IMG/VR virus record: IMGVR_UViG_3300017779_000233
Span: 1 to 20,168 of that record
Reading direction: 5' to 3' (one strand)
Length of the DNA: 20,168 bases
Origin: a virus
Shown here piece after piece: positions 13,997-19,448 of this stretch. A model generated the notes under the pieces. The model made no database searches and was not told where the DNA came from. It saw only the letters and a list, made by a program, of their open reading frames with translations. Every line of letters begins with the position of its first letter. Position 1 is the first letter of the stretch. Position numbers and translations under genes: made by a program.

Positions 13997-14073
13997 GTCG
14001 ATTAACGAATTTTTACAGTCAAAAACTTGCACGGAATTGGTTTTTCTCCGTACAATGAGATCAGCAAGCAGCT

Positions 14074-14081
14074 CAAATTTA
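14074..14081 (-). promoter_or_regulatory. TAAATTTG box upstream of endolysin
   Basis: Minus-strand TAAATTTG fits TAnnTTTG. It lies 77 nt before the endolysin ATG and downstream of the terminator at 14304-14328, where a new promoter would be needed. It shares the 118-base gap with the plus-strand gene at 14115. Confidence 0.4.
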
Positions 14082-14114
14082 CGAAATTCAATTTAATCCC
14101 TTAATACTTACACA

Positions 14115-14285
14115 ATGAAATTTACCATTGCATCAGCCGCCCTCGTAGTAGTCGGATTCCTTTTCATGGATGACGCAGCATCAAAAAACAATCGCCTTCA
14201 GGACCGAATGAACAGCGCTCAAGTCCAGGACGCGATCATTGCAATCAACCACTTGAATTCTCCAATGCCGTGGGAACGGAATTGA
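14115..14285 (+). CDS. Small membrane or exported protein, 56 aa
   Basis: ATG at 14115 on the plus strand, reading to TGA at 14285 and followed by a terminator 18 nt later. Residues 3-18 (FTIASAALVVVGFLFM) form one hydrophobic segment without positive charges except Lys2. Then comes a charged, helical tail (KNNRLQDRMNSAQVQDAIIAINHL) ending PMPWERN. It is opposite to and next to the endolysin gene, so a role in lysis is possible, such as a small holin-like or spanin-like part. Only one membrane segment is present and the family is unknown, so this is speculative. Confidence 0.6.
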   Translation: MKFTIASAALVVVGFLFMDDAASKNNRLQDRMNSAQVQDAIIAINHLNSPMPWERN

Positions 14286-14303
14286 TAGGATGTATATAGA
14301 TAG

Positions 14304-14328
14304 AAAAAGGGGCGCGAGCCCCTTTTTT
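14304..14328. terminator. Bidirectional Rho-independent terminator
   Basis: AAAAA-GGGGC-GCGA-GCCCC-TTTTTT. This is a 5-bp GC stem with a GCGA (GNRA) tetraloop, extended by A-T pairs, with a T tract on each strand. It lies between converging genes (14285 plus, 14333 minus), so it can stop transcription from both sides. Confidence 0.9.
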
Positions 14329-14332
14329 GTTT

Positions 14333-15886
14333 TCAGTATTTTCCTCCGAACTTATACATTCGGCCTCCTTGACCTCGGCTTTTTTTGGGGCGGCCAAACA
14401 TCTCTAATGGTGGGGCTGGCATGTAGCCAGTACCTGCTGCTCTTGATACGCGATCCTCATATTCTTCCCTCGCCTTTTTTCTGTTTCTCCGACCGAAAAG
14501 GGCAAGCTTACCTCCATCTTTTTTCTGAAGCATAGCAGCCAACTGTTGGGCAAGCATTCTTCTTTCGAGTTCTGTTTGACCAGCCCCTGGCCCGCTTGCT
14601 CTCATTTCTTCAGAACCAGTATAGTCTGAGATCATGGGCTCAAGAGCTCCGATGTCAAATCTACCAAGGCCTGTATCACCTGATGTTGGGTCCTTGAGGG
14701 GTCTCATGCCTCCCTGAAGGCTGGGCTGAGGTCTATTCACGGGGATTTGACTTGGTCCTCTTCCTGGAATAGACGCCATGGGATCACCTGGGGCGGTCTG
14801 CATGGGTGGGTCTGGGATAATTGTCTCTGGAGTTTCAGACTCTGGAGACATATCTCTTGTGCTGCCTCTTCCAAGCTTAGCGTACCACGTCAGATCGTCC
14901 TGATTGTCACCTCTGATAGATCCGTCGTTTTTGATTCTTCTTCTGTTTGTCTGAAGGAACTCGGCACCAGACGGCACATCAAAGACCTTGAAGTTGAACT
15001 TTCCAGCAGAATCTGTGGTTCCGAGATCTTTTGTATCTGCAGAGATCATGGCTCCAAGGGGAATCTTACCCTCAACAACACCAGCTGCAAAGATATTACC
15101 AGCTTCTCCGTCGTAACCCCTTGAAATCATTGCCTCATCCATCACACCGACATCAAACTTGCCGCTATTCATTCTAGAGTAGAGGTTGGCAGTTTCTGTC
15201 GCTACGGGAAGATCGGCTTGTCTCGCCAGTCTAGTCAGCCTATTGGTCTGTGTGTCGGAGTGATTAGGGTCGGCAGCTTGAGACAGCTGATATACTGTTG
15301 CATTCTCAAGACCCCCAGGAATGTTTTCCTTGGCCCATGCCACCTTTTTGGGATCGCTTTCGATCTGAGACATGAGGCTACCCTTCAGCGGGGAAAGGTT
15401 TTCTTCAATTTGAGACTTGGCAGACGAGAATGGACCACCATCTTCGTTTAGTCCGCCCTCATCATACATCTTTCCTCCGTCCTCGTAGAGAGTAACCTTT
15501 GTCTTGTTTCTCTTCTCGTTTACTTTTGCGACCTTGTTTCCGTCATTGTCGTAATGAACCTCGTCCGCGCCCAGAAAAGACCTGAGACCGCTGGTGTTCT
15601 TTTTCGTTCCAACGATGTTTCCAAAGTCGTCGTAAACGTTTTCCATCTTTCCTCCGTCCTCGTACATCTTGCCACCCATTCCGTATTCCTTCACGGCCTT
15701 CATGCCCATTGCAGCGTACTGCTGCTTTTCCTGTTCGCTAAGACTGTTCATTCCGCCCATGGCCATCATGATCTTTTTCCCGTATTCAGCCATAGGGTTT
15801 TTCATTCCGTACATGGCTTTCTGGCCAGTAATGTTTTCAAAGGCCTCTGGGCTCGCCTTTCTTAGTGCTTTAAGTCCTTCGTTCAT
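14333..15886 (-). CDS. Virion protein with GGKMY repeats, 517 aa
   Basis: ATG at 15886 (MNEGLKALRKASPEAF). Short Gly-Gly-Lys-Met/Leu-Tyr units recur: MGGKMYEDGGKMENVY (70-85), LYEDGGKMYDEGG (133-145), KKDGGKLALFG (near 457) and GGRMYKFGGKY at the very end. Between them, the middle (about 155-350) is mixed alpha/beta, and 365-420 is Pro/Gly-rich and likely disordered. Similar GGKMY-type repeats occur in long proteins of Bacteroidota phages, usually virion-associated. It belongs to the late operon with the lysozyme-like protein upstream. Function is unknown. Terminator 14304-14328 follows directly. Confidence 0.7.
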   Translation of the reverse strand: MNEGLKALRKASPEAFENITGQKAMYGMKNPMAEYGKKIMMAMGGMNSLSEQEKQQYAAMGMKAVKEYGMGGKMYEDGGKMENVYDDFGNIVGTKKNTSGLRSFLGADEVHYDNDGNKVAKVNEKRNKTKVTLYEDGGKMYDEGGLNEDGGPFSSAKSQIEENLSPLKGSLMSQIESDPKKVAWAKENIPGGLENATVYQLSQAADPNHSDTQTNRLTRLARQADLPVATETANLYSRMNSGKFDVGVMDEAMISRGYDGEAGNIFAAGVVEGKIPLGAMISADTKDLGTTDSAGKFNFKVFDVPSGAEFLQTNRRRIKNDGSIRGDNQDDLTWYAKLGRGSTRDMSPESETPETIIPDPPMQTAPGDPMASIPGRGPSQIPVNRPQPSLQGGMRPLKDPTSGDTGLGRFDIGALEPMISDYTGSEEMRASGPGAGQTELERRMLAQQLAAMLQKKDGGKLALFGRRNRKKAREEYEDRVSRAAGTGYMPAPPLEMFGRPKKSRGQGGRMYKFGGKY

Positions 15887-15887
15887 G

Positions 15888-16328
15888 TTAGCTTGCTATA
15901 AAGATTTCGACCTGACAGCCAGCTGTGTTTGCTATGGCTTCGATTTCGTCCAAGTTTGTTAGTGATGAATGACCCGCTGCACCAGCGCCAGAGGCGTTGG
16001 CGTCAGATACGGAGTTTCCAAGGACGAAGGAGTCTCCAGCCTCGATTTTCACAAAGTATTCCTGGACACCATCCTCTCTCACGCGAAGCGTGACAAAATT
16101 TGATCCGTCCAAATTGGTTATTCTTAAGTGCTTTAAAGAGCCATCTGCAATGGCTACGCCAGAAGCGGATGACGCAAAGCTCACAAGATCAATATACCCT
16201 GAAGTCGGTACACTTACGAGCCTGTGGAGTACGTCGGTTACGCTTCCGATTGTATGGGTGTTCGTTGCGCCATGAGCGGTACCGTTCAGGGTGACCGCTT
16301 CTGTGATGGTGAGGGTAAGGTCTGCCAT
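15888..16328 (-). CDS. Beta-rich virion protein, paralogue C, 146 aa
   Basis: ATG at 16328 (MADLTLTITEAVTLNGTAHG), only 5 nt after a TATATTTG box, so it is probably translated from a near-leaderless message. It shows HLRITNLDGSNFVTLRVREDG then VKIEAGDSFVLGNS and a final CQVEIFIAS strand. This is the same element order as the genes at 1233-1640 and 1640-2059, at about the same length. It is likely a decoration or small spike protein. The Ala/Ser/Gly-rich loop (SDANASGAGAAGHSS) before the last strand is an insertion not seen in the other two. Confidence 0.7.
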   Translation of the reverse strand: MADLTLTITEAVTLNGTAHGATNTHTIGSVTDVLHRLVSVPTSGYIDLVSFASSASGVAIADGSLKHLRITNLDGSNFVTLRVREDGVQEYFVKIEAGDSFVLGNSVSDANASGAGAAGHSSLTNLDEIEAIANTAGCQVEIFIAS

Positions 16329-16333
16329 GGATG

Positions 16334-16341
16334 CAAATATA
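16334..16341 (-). promoter_or_regulatory. TATATTTG box 5 nt before ATG
   Basis: Minus-strand TATATTTG then CATCC then ATG (16328). At the normal distance between a Bacteroidota -7 box and the start site, transcription would begin at or next to the A of ATG. It sits in the 24-base gap after the stop of the 397-aa gene. Confidence 0.5.
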
Positions 16342-16352
16342 GCCTATTATGA

Positions 16353-17546
16353 TTACTCGGAAAACATCCTTGAAGCTGCCCCATACTTCATCTTAGCACC
16401 AAATCCACCCCCCTCTGCTTCTGTGAGGTTTTCAAAGAGCAGGTCTGTGTCCAAACCGAGCTCCCTAAGCGCACTTAGCTGGGCGTTGATCTGATCTGTC
16501 TTAGACAGAAGGTCGCCACCAGCCACCAGGTTGGTTATGTTGGCCATCATCTCGGGGGGTACGTTCTCATAGTTGTCCCCCATAGTCTTCTTGAAGGCCT
16601 CGTTGTACATAGCCATCTTCTTCGGATCAATGGGATCTCCCTCATCAAGTCTTCCCCCTGCTGCCATCTGACCGAGCTGGAAGCCCTCAGGCAGTCTGCT
16701 GGGGTCAACATCACCAAGCACAGTGCCCTTGACGTAGTCTCTTGTTTCTTTTGGCCAGTAGTGACCGCCGTCATACTTGCCGCTAGGCCCAGTGGCGTCT
16801 AGAAGCTTAATTGCCTCCTCGTAGTTGGTTGGGTTGATGCTGTGACCATCCTTCTTAGCCGCCTCGTTGCTCCTTAAGGCATTTTGACCGCCCTGATTGT
16901 ACGCCTCGTAGGACCTCATAAGCCTAGAAAGGTTATTTGTGGCGTTTTTAACCCACTCTGTATTGTAGGACTTGGTCATGTAGTAGTCCCTGACCTTCTC
17001 ATTGACTTCGGGGTCGTACACATTAGAGCCTTCTGGGACAACGCCATCTTTAACAGCATCCGTCAGGGCGGCTGGCGACACACCATAAAGACCGCCTGCA
17101 TACTTAGATCTAGCATTCGGGTTTCCAGAGCTTTCATAAAACATCTGAATCTTCTTTCGCTCAGTCTGATTTGGCATGTAACGGCCTCCCTGCGGCTGCT
17201 GAGTCTGTACCTGCGGCTGTTGAGTCGGTTCCTTAATTAGTCTGGGTTGATTGATCGGGGGTCCCGAAGCATCATCGTCGTATGGGAGCTCACCTCCTTT
17301 AATAGGTATGACACTCGGACCAGTAGATATTGGCCTTTTGGGGTGCGAAAGCCTTCTCTGTGGCGCGGCCTCCTCCTCCCCCGTGAAGAACTTTACAATC
17401 CTGTCGTAAATGCCGTCCTCCTCGGGCGGATCGTCCTGCGGAACGGGATCAACTTGCAATCCTTGTTGAGCAAAATAGTCCAAAGGCCTTTGAACCCTGC
17501 TTTTTCTTACTTGATAACCCTGTGGGCGTCGTGTTCTTGTAAACAT
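16353..17546 (-). CDS. Virion protein with lytic transglycosylase-like domain, 397 aa
   Basis: ATG at 17546 (MFTRTRRPQGYQVRKS). Residues 1-125 are Pro/Gln-rich and probably disordered. Residues 133-225 resemble a SLT/goose-type lysozyme core: IQMFYESSGNPNARSKY, with the catalytic Glu candidate at 138 in ESSGNP, GGLYGVSPAAL (151-161) in place of GLMQIxP, and SYEAYNQGGQNAL (212-224) in place of AYNAGxGAV. The C-terminal part is helical with GGRLDEG and GGFGAKMKYG. Such domains in virion proteins open a local hole in peptidoglycan during DNA entry. Whether it is active cannot be judged. It is the first gene of the late block. Confidence 0.7.
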   Translation of the reverse strand: MFTRTRRPQGYQVRKSRVQRPLDYFAQQGLQVDPVPQDDPPEEDGIYDRIVKFFTGEEEAAPQRRLSHPKRPISTGPSVIPIKGGELPYDDDASGPPINQPRLIKEPTQQPQVQTQQPQGGRYMPNQTERKKIQMFYESSGNPNARSKYAGGLYGVSPAALTDAVKDGVVPEGSNVYDPEVNEKVRDYYMTKSYNTEWVKNATNNLSRLMRSYEAYNQGGQNALRSNEAAKKDGHSINPTNYEEAIKLLDATGPSGKYDGGHYWPKETRDYVKGTVLGDVDPSRLPEGFQLGQMAAGGRLDEGDPIDPKKMAMYNEAFKKTMGDNYENVPPEMMANITNLVAGGDLLSKTDQINAQLSALRELGLDTDLLFENLTEAEGGGFGAKMKYGAASRMFSE

Positions 17547-17568
17547 ACAGCTATTGTTGTGTCTAAAA

Positions 17569-17576
17569 CAAAGATA
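17569..17576 (-). promoter_or_regulatory. TATCTTTG box for the late operon
   Basis: Minus-strand TATCTTTG fits TAnnTTTG, 22 nt before the ATG at 17546. A TTG at 17602-17600, 23 nt upstream of the box, could be the -33 element, though that spacing is longer than usual. This is the best candidate for the main leftward late promoter. Confidence 0.5.
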
Positions 17577-17839
17577 CCGATTATTTCCTTTATATCCTCC
17601 AACAGTAATGAGGCCATTTTTGTCTTGATCACAATAACATCGCGAAGTTATAAAACAATTTTTTAAAAGTCAACCGTCAAGTGACTGTTCATGTAACGTC
17701 GCTTACGGTATTGATAATGAGTTAGTTATATTATTTGACCTGTCTCAAGGCAAATTAAGGACTGAATTAAGATCCGTCGAAAAAAGGGATGAGATATGTA
17801 CACCGTGGGGATTATATACATACACAGCCACCCGCAAAC

Positions 17840-18175
17840 GCAATCCGAAACGGATTGCCACGACCTCCCCCCTGCACTTTAGTGCAGTTTTTGCTACAAC
17901 TTTCAGCTTTTTGCCTGACTTTCAGTCAGTTAGCCTTGGTTAGTTCAAGCACAGCTTGAGACTAACTTTGCAGGCGCAGTGCTCCGAAGGAGAGGACAAT
18001 CCCCCCTGTAACTCAAGGAGTTACAAACATGACCCCACTACTGGGGCTTCACTGAACACCCTTTCAAGGTCTTGACCTTGACTTGATTTGAGTTGGCAGT
18101 CCCTTCACGCAGTACCCTACGAGTCAACAAGTTGACCCTGCGGTACCTCGACCTTTACTCTAACTCGTTAGAGTA
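17840..18175 (+). repeat. Array of ten unrelated short hairpins in non-coding DNA
   Basis: Hairpins, arm-loop-arm: 17840 GCAATCCG-AAA-CGGATTGC; 17872 CTGCAC-TTTA-GTGCAG; 17915 CTGACT-TTC-AGTCAG; 17939-17966 a 12-bp stem with one bulge (GTTAGT TCAAGC-ACA-GCTTGA); 17982 CTCC-GAA-GGAG; 18007 TGTAACTC-AAG-GAGTTACA; 18033 CCCCA-CTAC-TGGGG; 18064 TCAAGGT-CTTG-ACCTTGA; 18123 GTCAAC-AA-GTTGAC inside CGCAG/CTGCG; 18156 TACTCTAA-CTCG-TTAGAGTA. The spacing is about 25-57 bases. Arm sequences differ from each other; only the architecture repeats. Confidence 0.85.
17872..17892 (+). terminator. Hairpin plus T-tract, possible terminator
   Basis: CTGCAC-TTTA-GTGCAG followed at once by TTTTTG. It has the form of a weak intrinsic terminator on the plus strand, but it is also one member of the hairpin array and no plus-strand gene ends before it. 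Confidence 0.3.
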
Positions 18176-18191
18176 CTTCGGCAGAAAAGTA

Positions 18192-18245
18192 GAGATATGT
18201 ATTAGAATGAAAGAAACCTATGGTTTCATTCTAATACATTATCTC
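18192..18245 (+). promoter_or_regulatory. Long leader hairpin before the 169-aa gene
   Basis: GAGATA pairs with TATCTC (18240-18245). TGTATTAGAATGAAA (18198-18212) pairs perfectly with 18224-18238, and an inner AAACC/GGTTT offers an alternative top. About 21 bp in total with one bulge. The ATG follows 7 nt later at 18253. It would form a strong 5' leader structure on the message. Confidence 0.8.
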
Positions 18246-18252
18246 ATAAACC

Positions 18253-18762
18253 ATGACAAACTTCCAATTTTCCGACTGCAAGAAAGCGGTCAACCAAGCC
18301 CTCTTCCGTCCAACCGCAGACCGCAAGGCCGCCGCAATCAAAGCTTTGCAAGAAGCTTTGGAGTTGGTCACTAACCTCGAAGAGGTTAAAGACAAGCCGA
18401 AGGCTTCCAAGACGAAGAAGCGTCGTCGTAAGACGACGAAGAGGACACCTTCACAGAAGGTGGCAGACCGCCAAGAGATGGCCAACAAGACCAACGAAGT
18501 TGGTCCAGTCAAGCCTTCGAAGAAGGCTAAGACAGCTTCCGTTAAGGAAGCTAAGGCATCTCTGAAAGAGATGGATGCCAAGAACAAGGCGAAGAAGCAA
18601 TCGAAGATTGAAGCCAAGAAGGTAGCTATGGGGGTCAACGAAGTTGACAGAGTAGCTTCCTTGGAAGCTAAGATTGAGGCCTTGACGCAGTGCTTGGCCA
18701 TGCACATGGAGACTACGTCTCTCCCTTCTGCTATCGAAGATAGCAATAATGTCCCCTTCTAA
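18253..18762 (+). CDS. Lys/Ala-rich basic protein, 169 aa, encoded by hairpin-filled sequence
   Basis: ATG at 18253 (MTNFQFSDCKKAVNQALF) with no Shine-Dalgarno, 7 nt after a 21-bp hairpin. Residues 1-46 look helical (RKAAAIKALQEALELVTNLEEV). Residues 47-125 are Lys/Ala/Thr/Ser-rich with KTKKRRRKTTKRTPSQK, resembling histone H1-like tails. Residues 130-155 form a short coiled coil (VDRVASLEAKIEALTQCLAM). No enzyme motif is present. DNA or RNA binding is likely from charge. The coding sequence contains about 14 short hairpins in different reading frames, so part of the amino-acid composition may be dictated by nucleic-acid structure. It is the first gene of the rightward block, probably early. 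Confidence 0.75.
   Translation: MTNFQFSDCKKAVNQALFRPTADRKAAAIKALQEALELVTNLEEVKDKPKASKTKKRRRKTTKRTPSQKVADRQEMANKTNEVGPVKPSKKAKTASVKEAKASLKEMDAKNKAKKQSKIEAKKVAMGVNEVDRVASLEAKIEALTQCLAMHMETTSLPSAIEDSNNVPF
18339..18745 (+). repeat. Array of about 14 short hairpins inside a coding sequence
   Basis: Arm-loop-arm: 18339 CAAAGCTT-6nt-AAGCTTTG; 18372 TAACCTC-GAA-GAGGTTA; 18394 AAGCC-GAA-GGCTT; 18421 CGTCGTC-GTAA-GACGACG; 18446 CACCTTC-ACA-GAAGGTG; 18489 GACCAAC-GAA-GTTGGTC; 18512 AGCCTTC-GAA-GAAGGCT; 18534 AGCTTCC-GTTAA-GGAAGCT; 18557 CATCTCT-GAA-AGAGATG; 18598 CAATC-GAA-GATTG; 18634 GTCAAC-GAA-GTTGAC; 18653 TAGCTTC-CTTG-GAAGCTA; 18709 GAGAC-TAC-GTCTC; 18729 TGCTATC-GAA-GATAGCA. All are perfect. GAA loops are closed by C-G in seven of eight. 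The loops fall in two different codon phases. Confidence 0.9.
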
Positions 18763-18773
18763 TCGTTCTAGTA

Positions 18774-18821
18774 TCTCTTACTACACACTCTCTTCATTTA
18801 TGAAGAGTGTGTAGTTAGAGA
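18774..18821 (+). promoter_or_regulatory. Long leader hairpin before the 46-aa gene
   Basis: TCTCT/AGAGA, a T-T mismatch, then ACTACACAC (18780-18788) with GTGTGTAGT (18807-18815), a 2-nt TC bulge, TCTTCA/TGAAGA and a TTTA loop. About 20 bp. It begins 11 nt after the preceding stop, so it could act as terminator-like 3' end protection, leader, or both. No T tract follows. Confidence 0.8.
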
Positions 18822-18839
18822 GACTTACCACTCAAAATT

Positions 18840-18850
18840 TCAAACTTCAA
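18840..18850 (+). promoter_or_regulatory. TCAAACTTCAA leader element, copy 1
   Basis: The 11-mer ends 11 nt before the ATG at 18862. Identical copies stand 10 and 11 nt before the ATGs at 19083 and 19797, and a copy with one change stands before 20048. No Shine-Dalgarno is present at these genes, so the element may serve start-site choice or promoter function. Confidence 0.6.
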
Positions 18851-18861
18851 ACCCCAACCAC

Positions 18862-19002
18862 ATGGATAAGCACATCCGCCGTCAGCTCATCGCTGACCTC
18901 ATCGACAGCCATCTCGGCATGGACCTCATCACCTGCACTTCAGCGTGGGACGACCTCACCTGCGACGAGCAGATGACCTTGGCTGACCTCATCGACAGCT
19001 AA
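18862..19002 (+). CDS. Small acidic protein with repeated ADLIDS, 46 aa
   Basis: ATG at 18862 (MDKHIRRQLIADLIDSHLG) to TAA at 19002. It is Leu/Asp-rich and helical, with two Cys and the hexapeptide ADLIDS both at residues 11-16 and at the extreme C-terminus, so the two ends are alike. It has its own hairpin leader and TCAAACTTCAA element, which supports it as a real gene. The family is not recognised. Very short acidic early proteins of phages often bind and inhibit host enzymes, but nothing here shows a target. Confidence 0.65.
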   Translation: MDKHIRRQLIADLIDSHLGMDLITCTSAWDDLTCDEQMTLADLIDS

Positions 19003-19010
19003 GCTGTACA

Positions 19011-19063
19011 GGTACACTGACGAGTCCTGAATGGACGAAACACCCCCTTGGGGTGTCTGTATC
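19011..19063 (+). ncRNA. Type I hammerhead ribozyme
   Basis: All core elements are present. Stem I GGTACA (19011-19016) pairs with TGTATC (19058-19063, one G-U). CTGACGA core is at 19017-19023. Stem II GTCC-TGAAT-GGAC spans 19024-19036. GAA is at 19037-19039. A19040-T19056 closes stem III, which continues CACCCC... as ACACCCC-CTT-GGGGTGT (7 bp). The GUC cleavage triplet is 19055-19057, so cleavage falls after C19057. Stems II and III are closed and stem I is open, which is the type I form. It sits 8 nt after one gene's stop and 20 nt before the next ATG (19083), and would leave that message with a 25-nt leader and a 5'-hydroxyl end. No stem I loop for tertiary contact is evident. Confidence 0.92.
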
Positions 19064-19072
19064 AAACTTCAA
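19062..19072 (+). promoter_or_regulatory. TCAAACTTCAA leader element, copy 2
   Basis: It starts at the last two bases of the ribozyme's stem I and ends 10 nt before the ATG at 19083. After self-cleavage it would lie almost at the 5' end of the message. Confidence 0.6.
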
Positions 19073-19082
19073 TTCATCTACG

Positions 19083-19448
19083 ATGACAAAACTTCAAGAA
19101 CTATACTTCACCATCCAAGGGTGGGACGGCTTCAGCGTGAAGCACGACCTGACCGAATACGGAGGCGGTGGCTACGCTGTGGGCGGAGCGTCCAAGTGCT
19201 TTGAAATCAAAGCCGACGACCTCTCATGGAACCACTTCGCCTACACCATCATGCCCAGCTTGCAAGAGCAGACACGAGGCAAAGCGGCAAACCTCCTCAT
19301 TGGAGGATGGGTCGATGACGACGGAATGGCCTACATCGAACTCTCTGACATCGTGCAGGACCGCAGGCAGGCGATCGAGTTGGGTGAGGAGCGCGAAGAG
19401 AAAGCCATCTACGACCTTTGGAACAACGAAGAAATCAAACTAAAATGA
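19083..19448 (+). CDS. Hypothetical protein, 121 aa, downstream of hammerhead
   Basis: ATG at 19083 (MTKLQELYFTIQGWDGFSVKHDL). A GTG 30 nt upstream is rejected because it lies within the ribozyme. It is a mixed alpha/beta soluble protein with a Gly-rich loop (TEYGGGGYAVGGASK), ANLLIGGWVDDDGMAYIELSDIV and an acidic C-terminal helix (LGEEREEKAIYDLW). It ends in an ATGA overlap with the next gene. No family is recognised. Production of its message presumably depends on the self-cleaved leader. Confidence 0.75.
   Translation: MTKLQELYFTIQGWDGFSVKHDLTEYGGGGYAVGGASKCFEIKADDLSWNHFAYTIMPSLQEQTRGKAANLLIGGWVDDDGMAYIELSDIVQDRRQAIELGEEREEKAIYDLWNNEEIKLK

Larger units (their letters stand above)
17547..18252. 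other. Divergent intergenic region between leftward late and rightward genes
   Basis: No gene of convincing length is seen in these 706 bases. The left part (17547-17840) is AT-rich and holds the leftward late promoter candidate and a TATGTA/TACATA inverted pair at 17795-17822. The right part (17840-18252) is a dense row of hairpins and the leader hairpin of the first rightward gene. No TAnnTTTG box is found on the plus strand here, so the rightward promoter is unidentified. An origin of replication is possible but unsupported. Confidence 0.6.

Noticed and set aside
17507-17617. Minus-strand 36-aa frame (MASLLLEDIKEIIGIFVL) crossing the start of the 397-aa gene
   Set aside because: It contains the TATCTTTG promoter candidate and lacks any supporting feature. 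It is possible, but not supported well enough to list.
17640-17840. Replication origin
   Set aside because: AT-rich sequence and some inverted pairs are present, but there are no iterons or initiator boxes I can identify.
18231-18746. Minus-strand open frame of 171 codons opposite the Lys/Ala-rich gene
   Set aside because: The hairpins make both strands similar, which keeps the antisense frame open. The plus-strand frame has the leader hairpin, and its start and end fit the operon.
17840-18822. CRISPR array
   Set aside because: Regular spacing suggested it, but the repeat units share no sequence; only hairpin form repeats. No cas genes are present.
19053-19082. Upstream GTG start for the 121-aa gene
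   Set aside because: It would begin inside the hammerhead's stem III and be separated by its cleavage. The ATG at 19083 has the conserved leader element.
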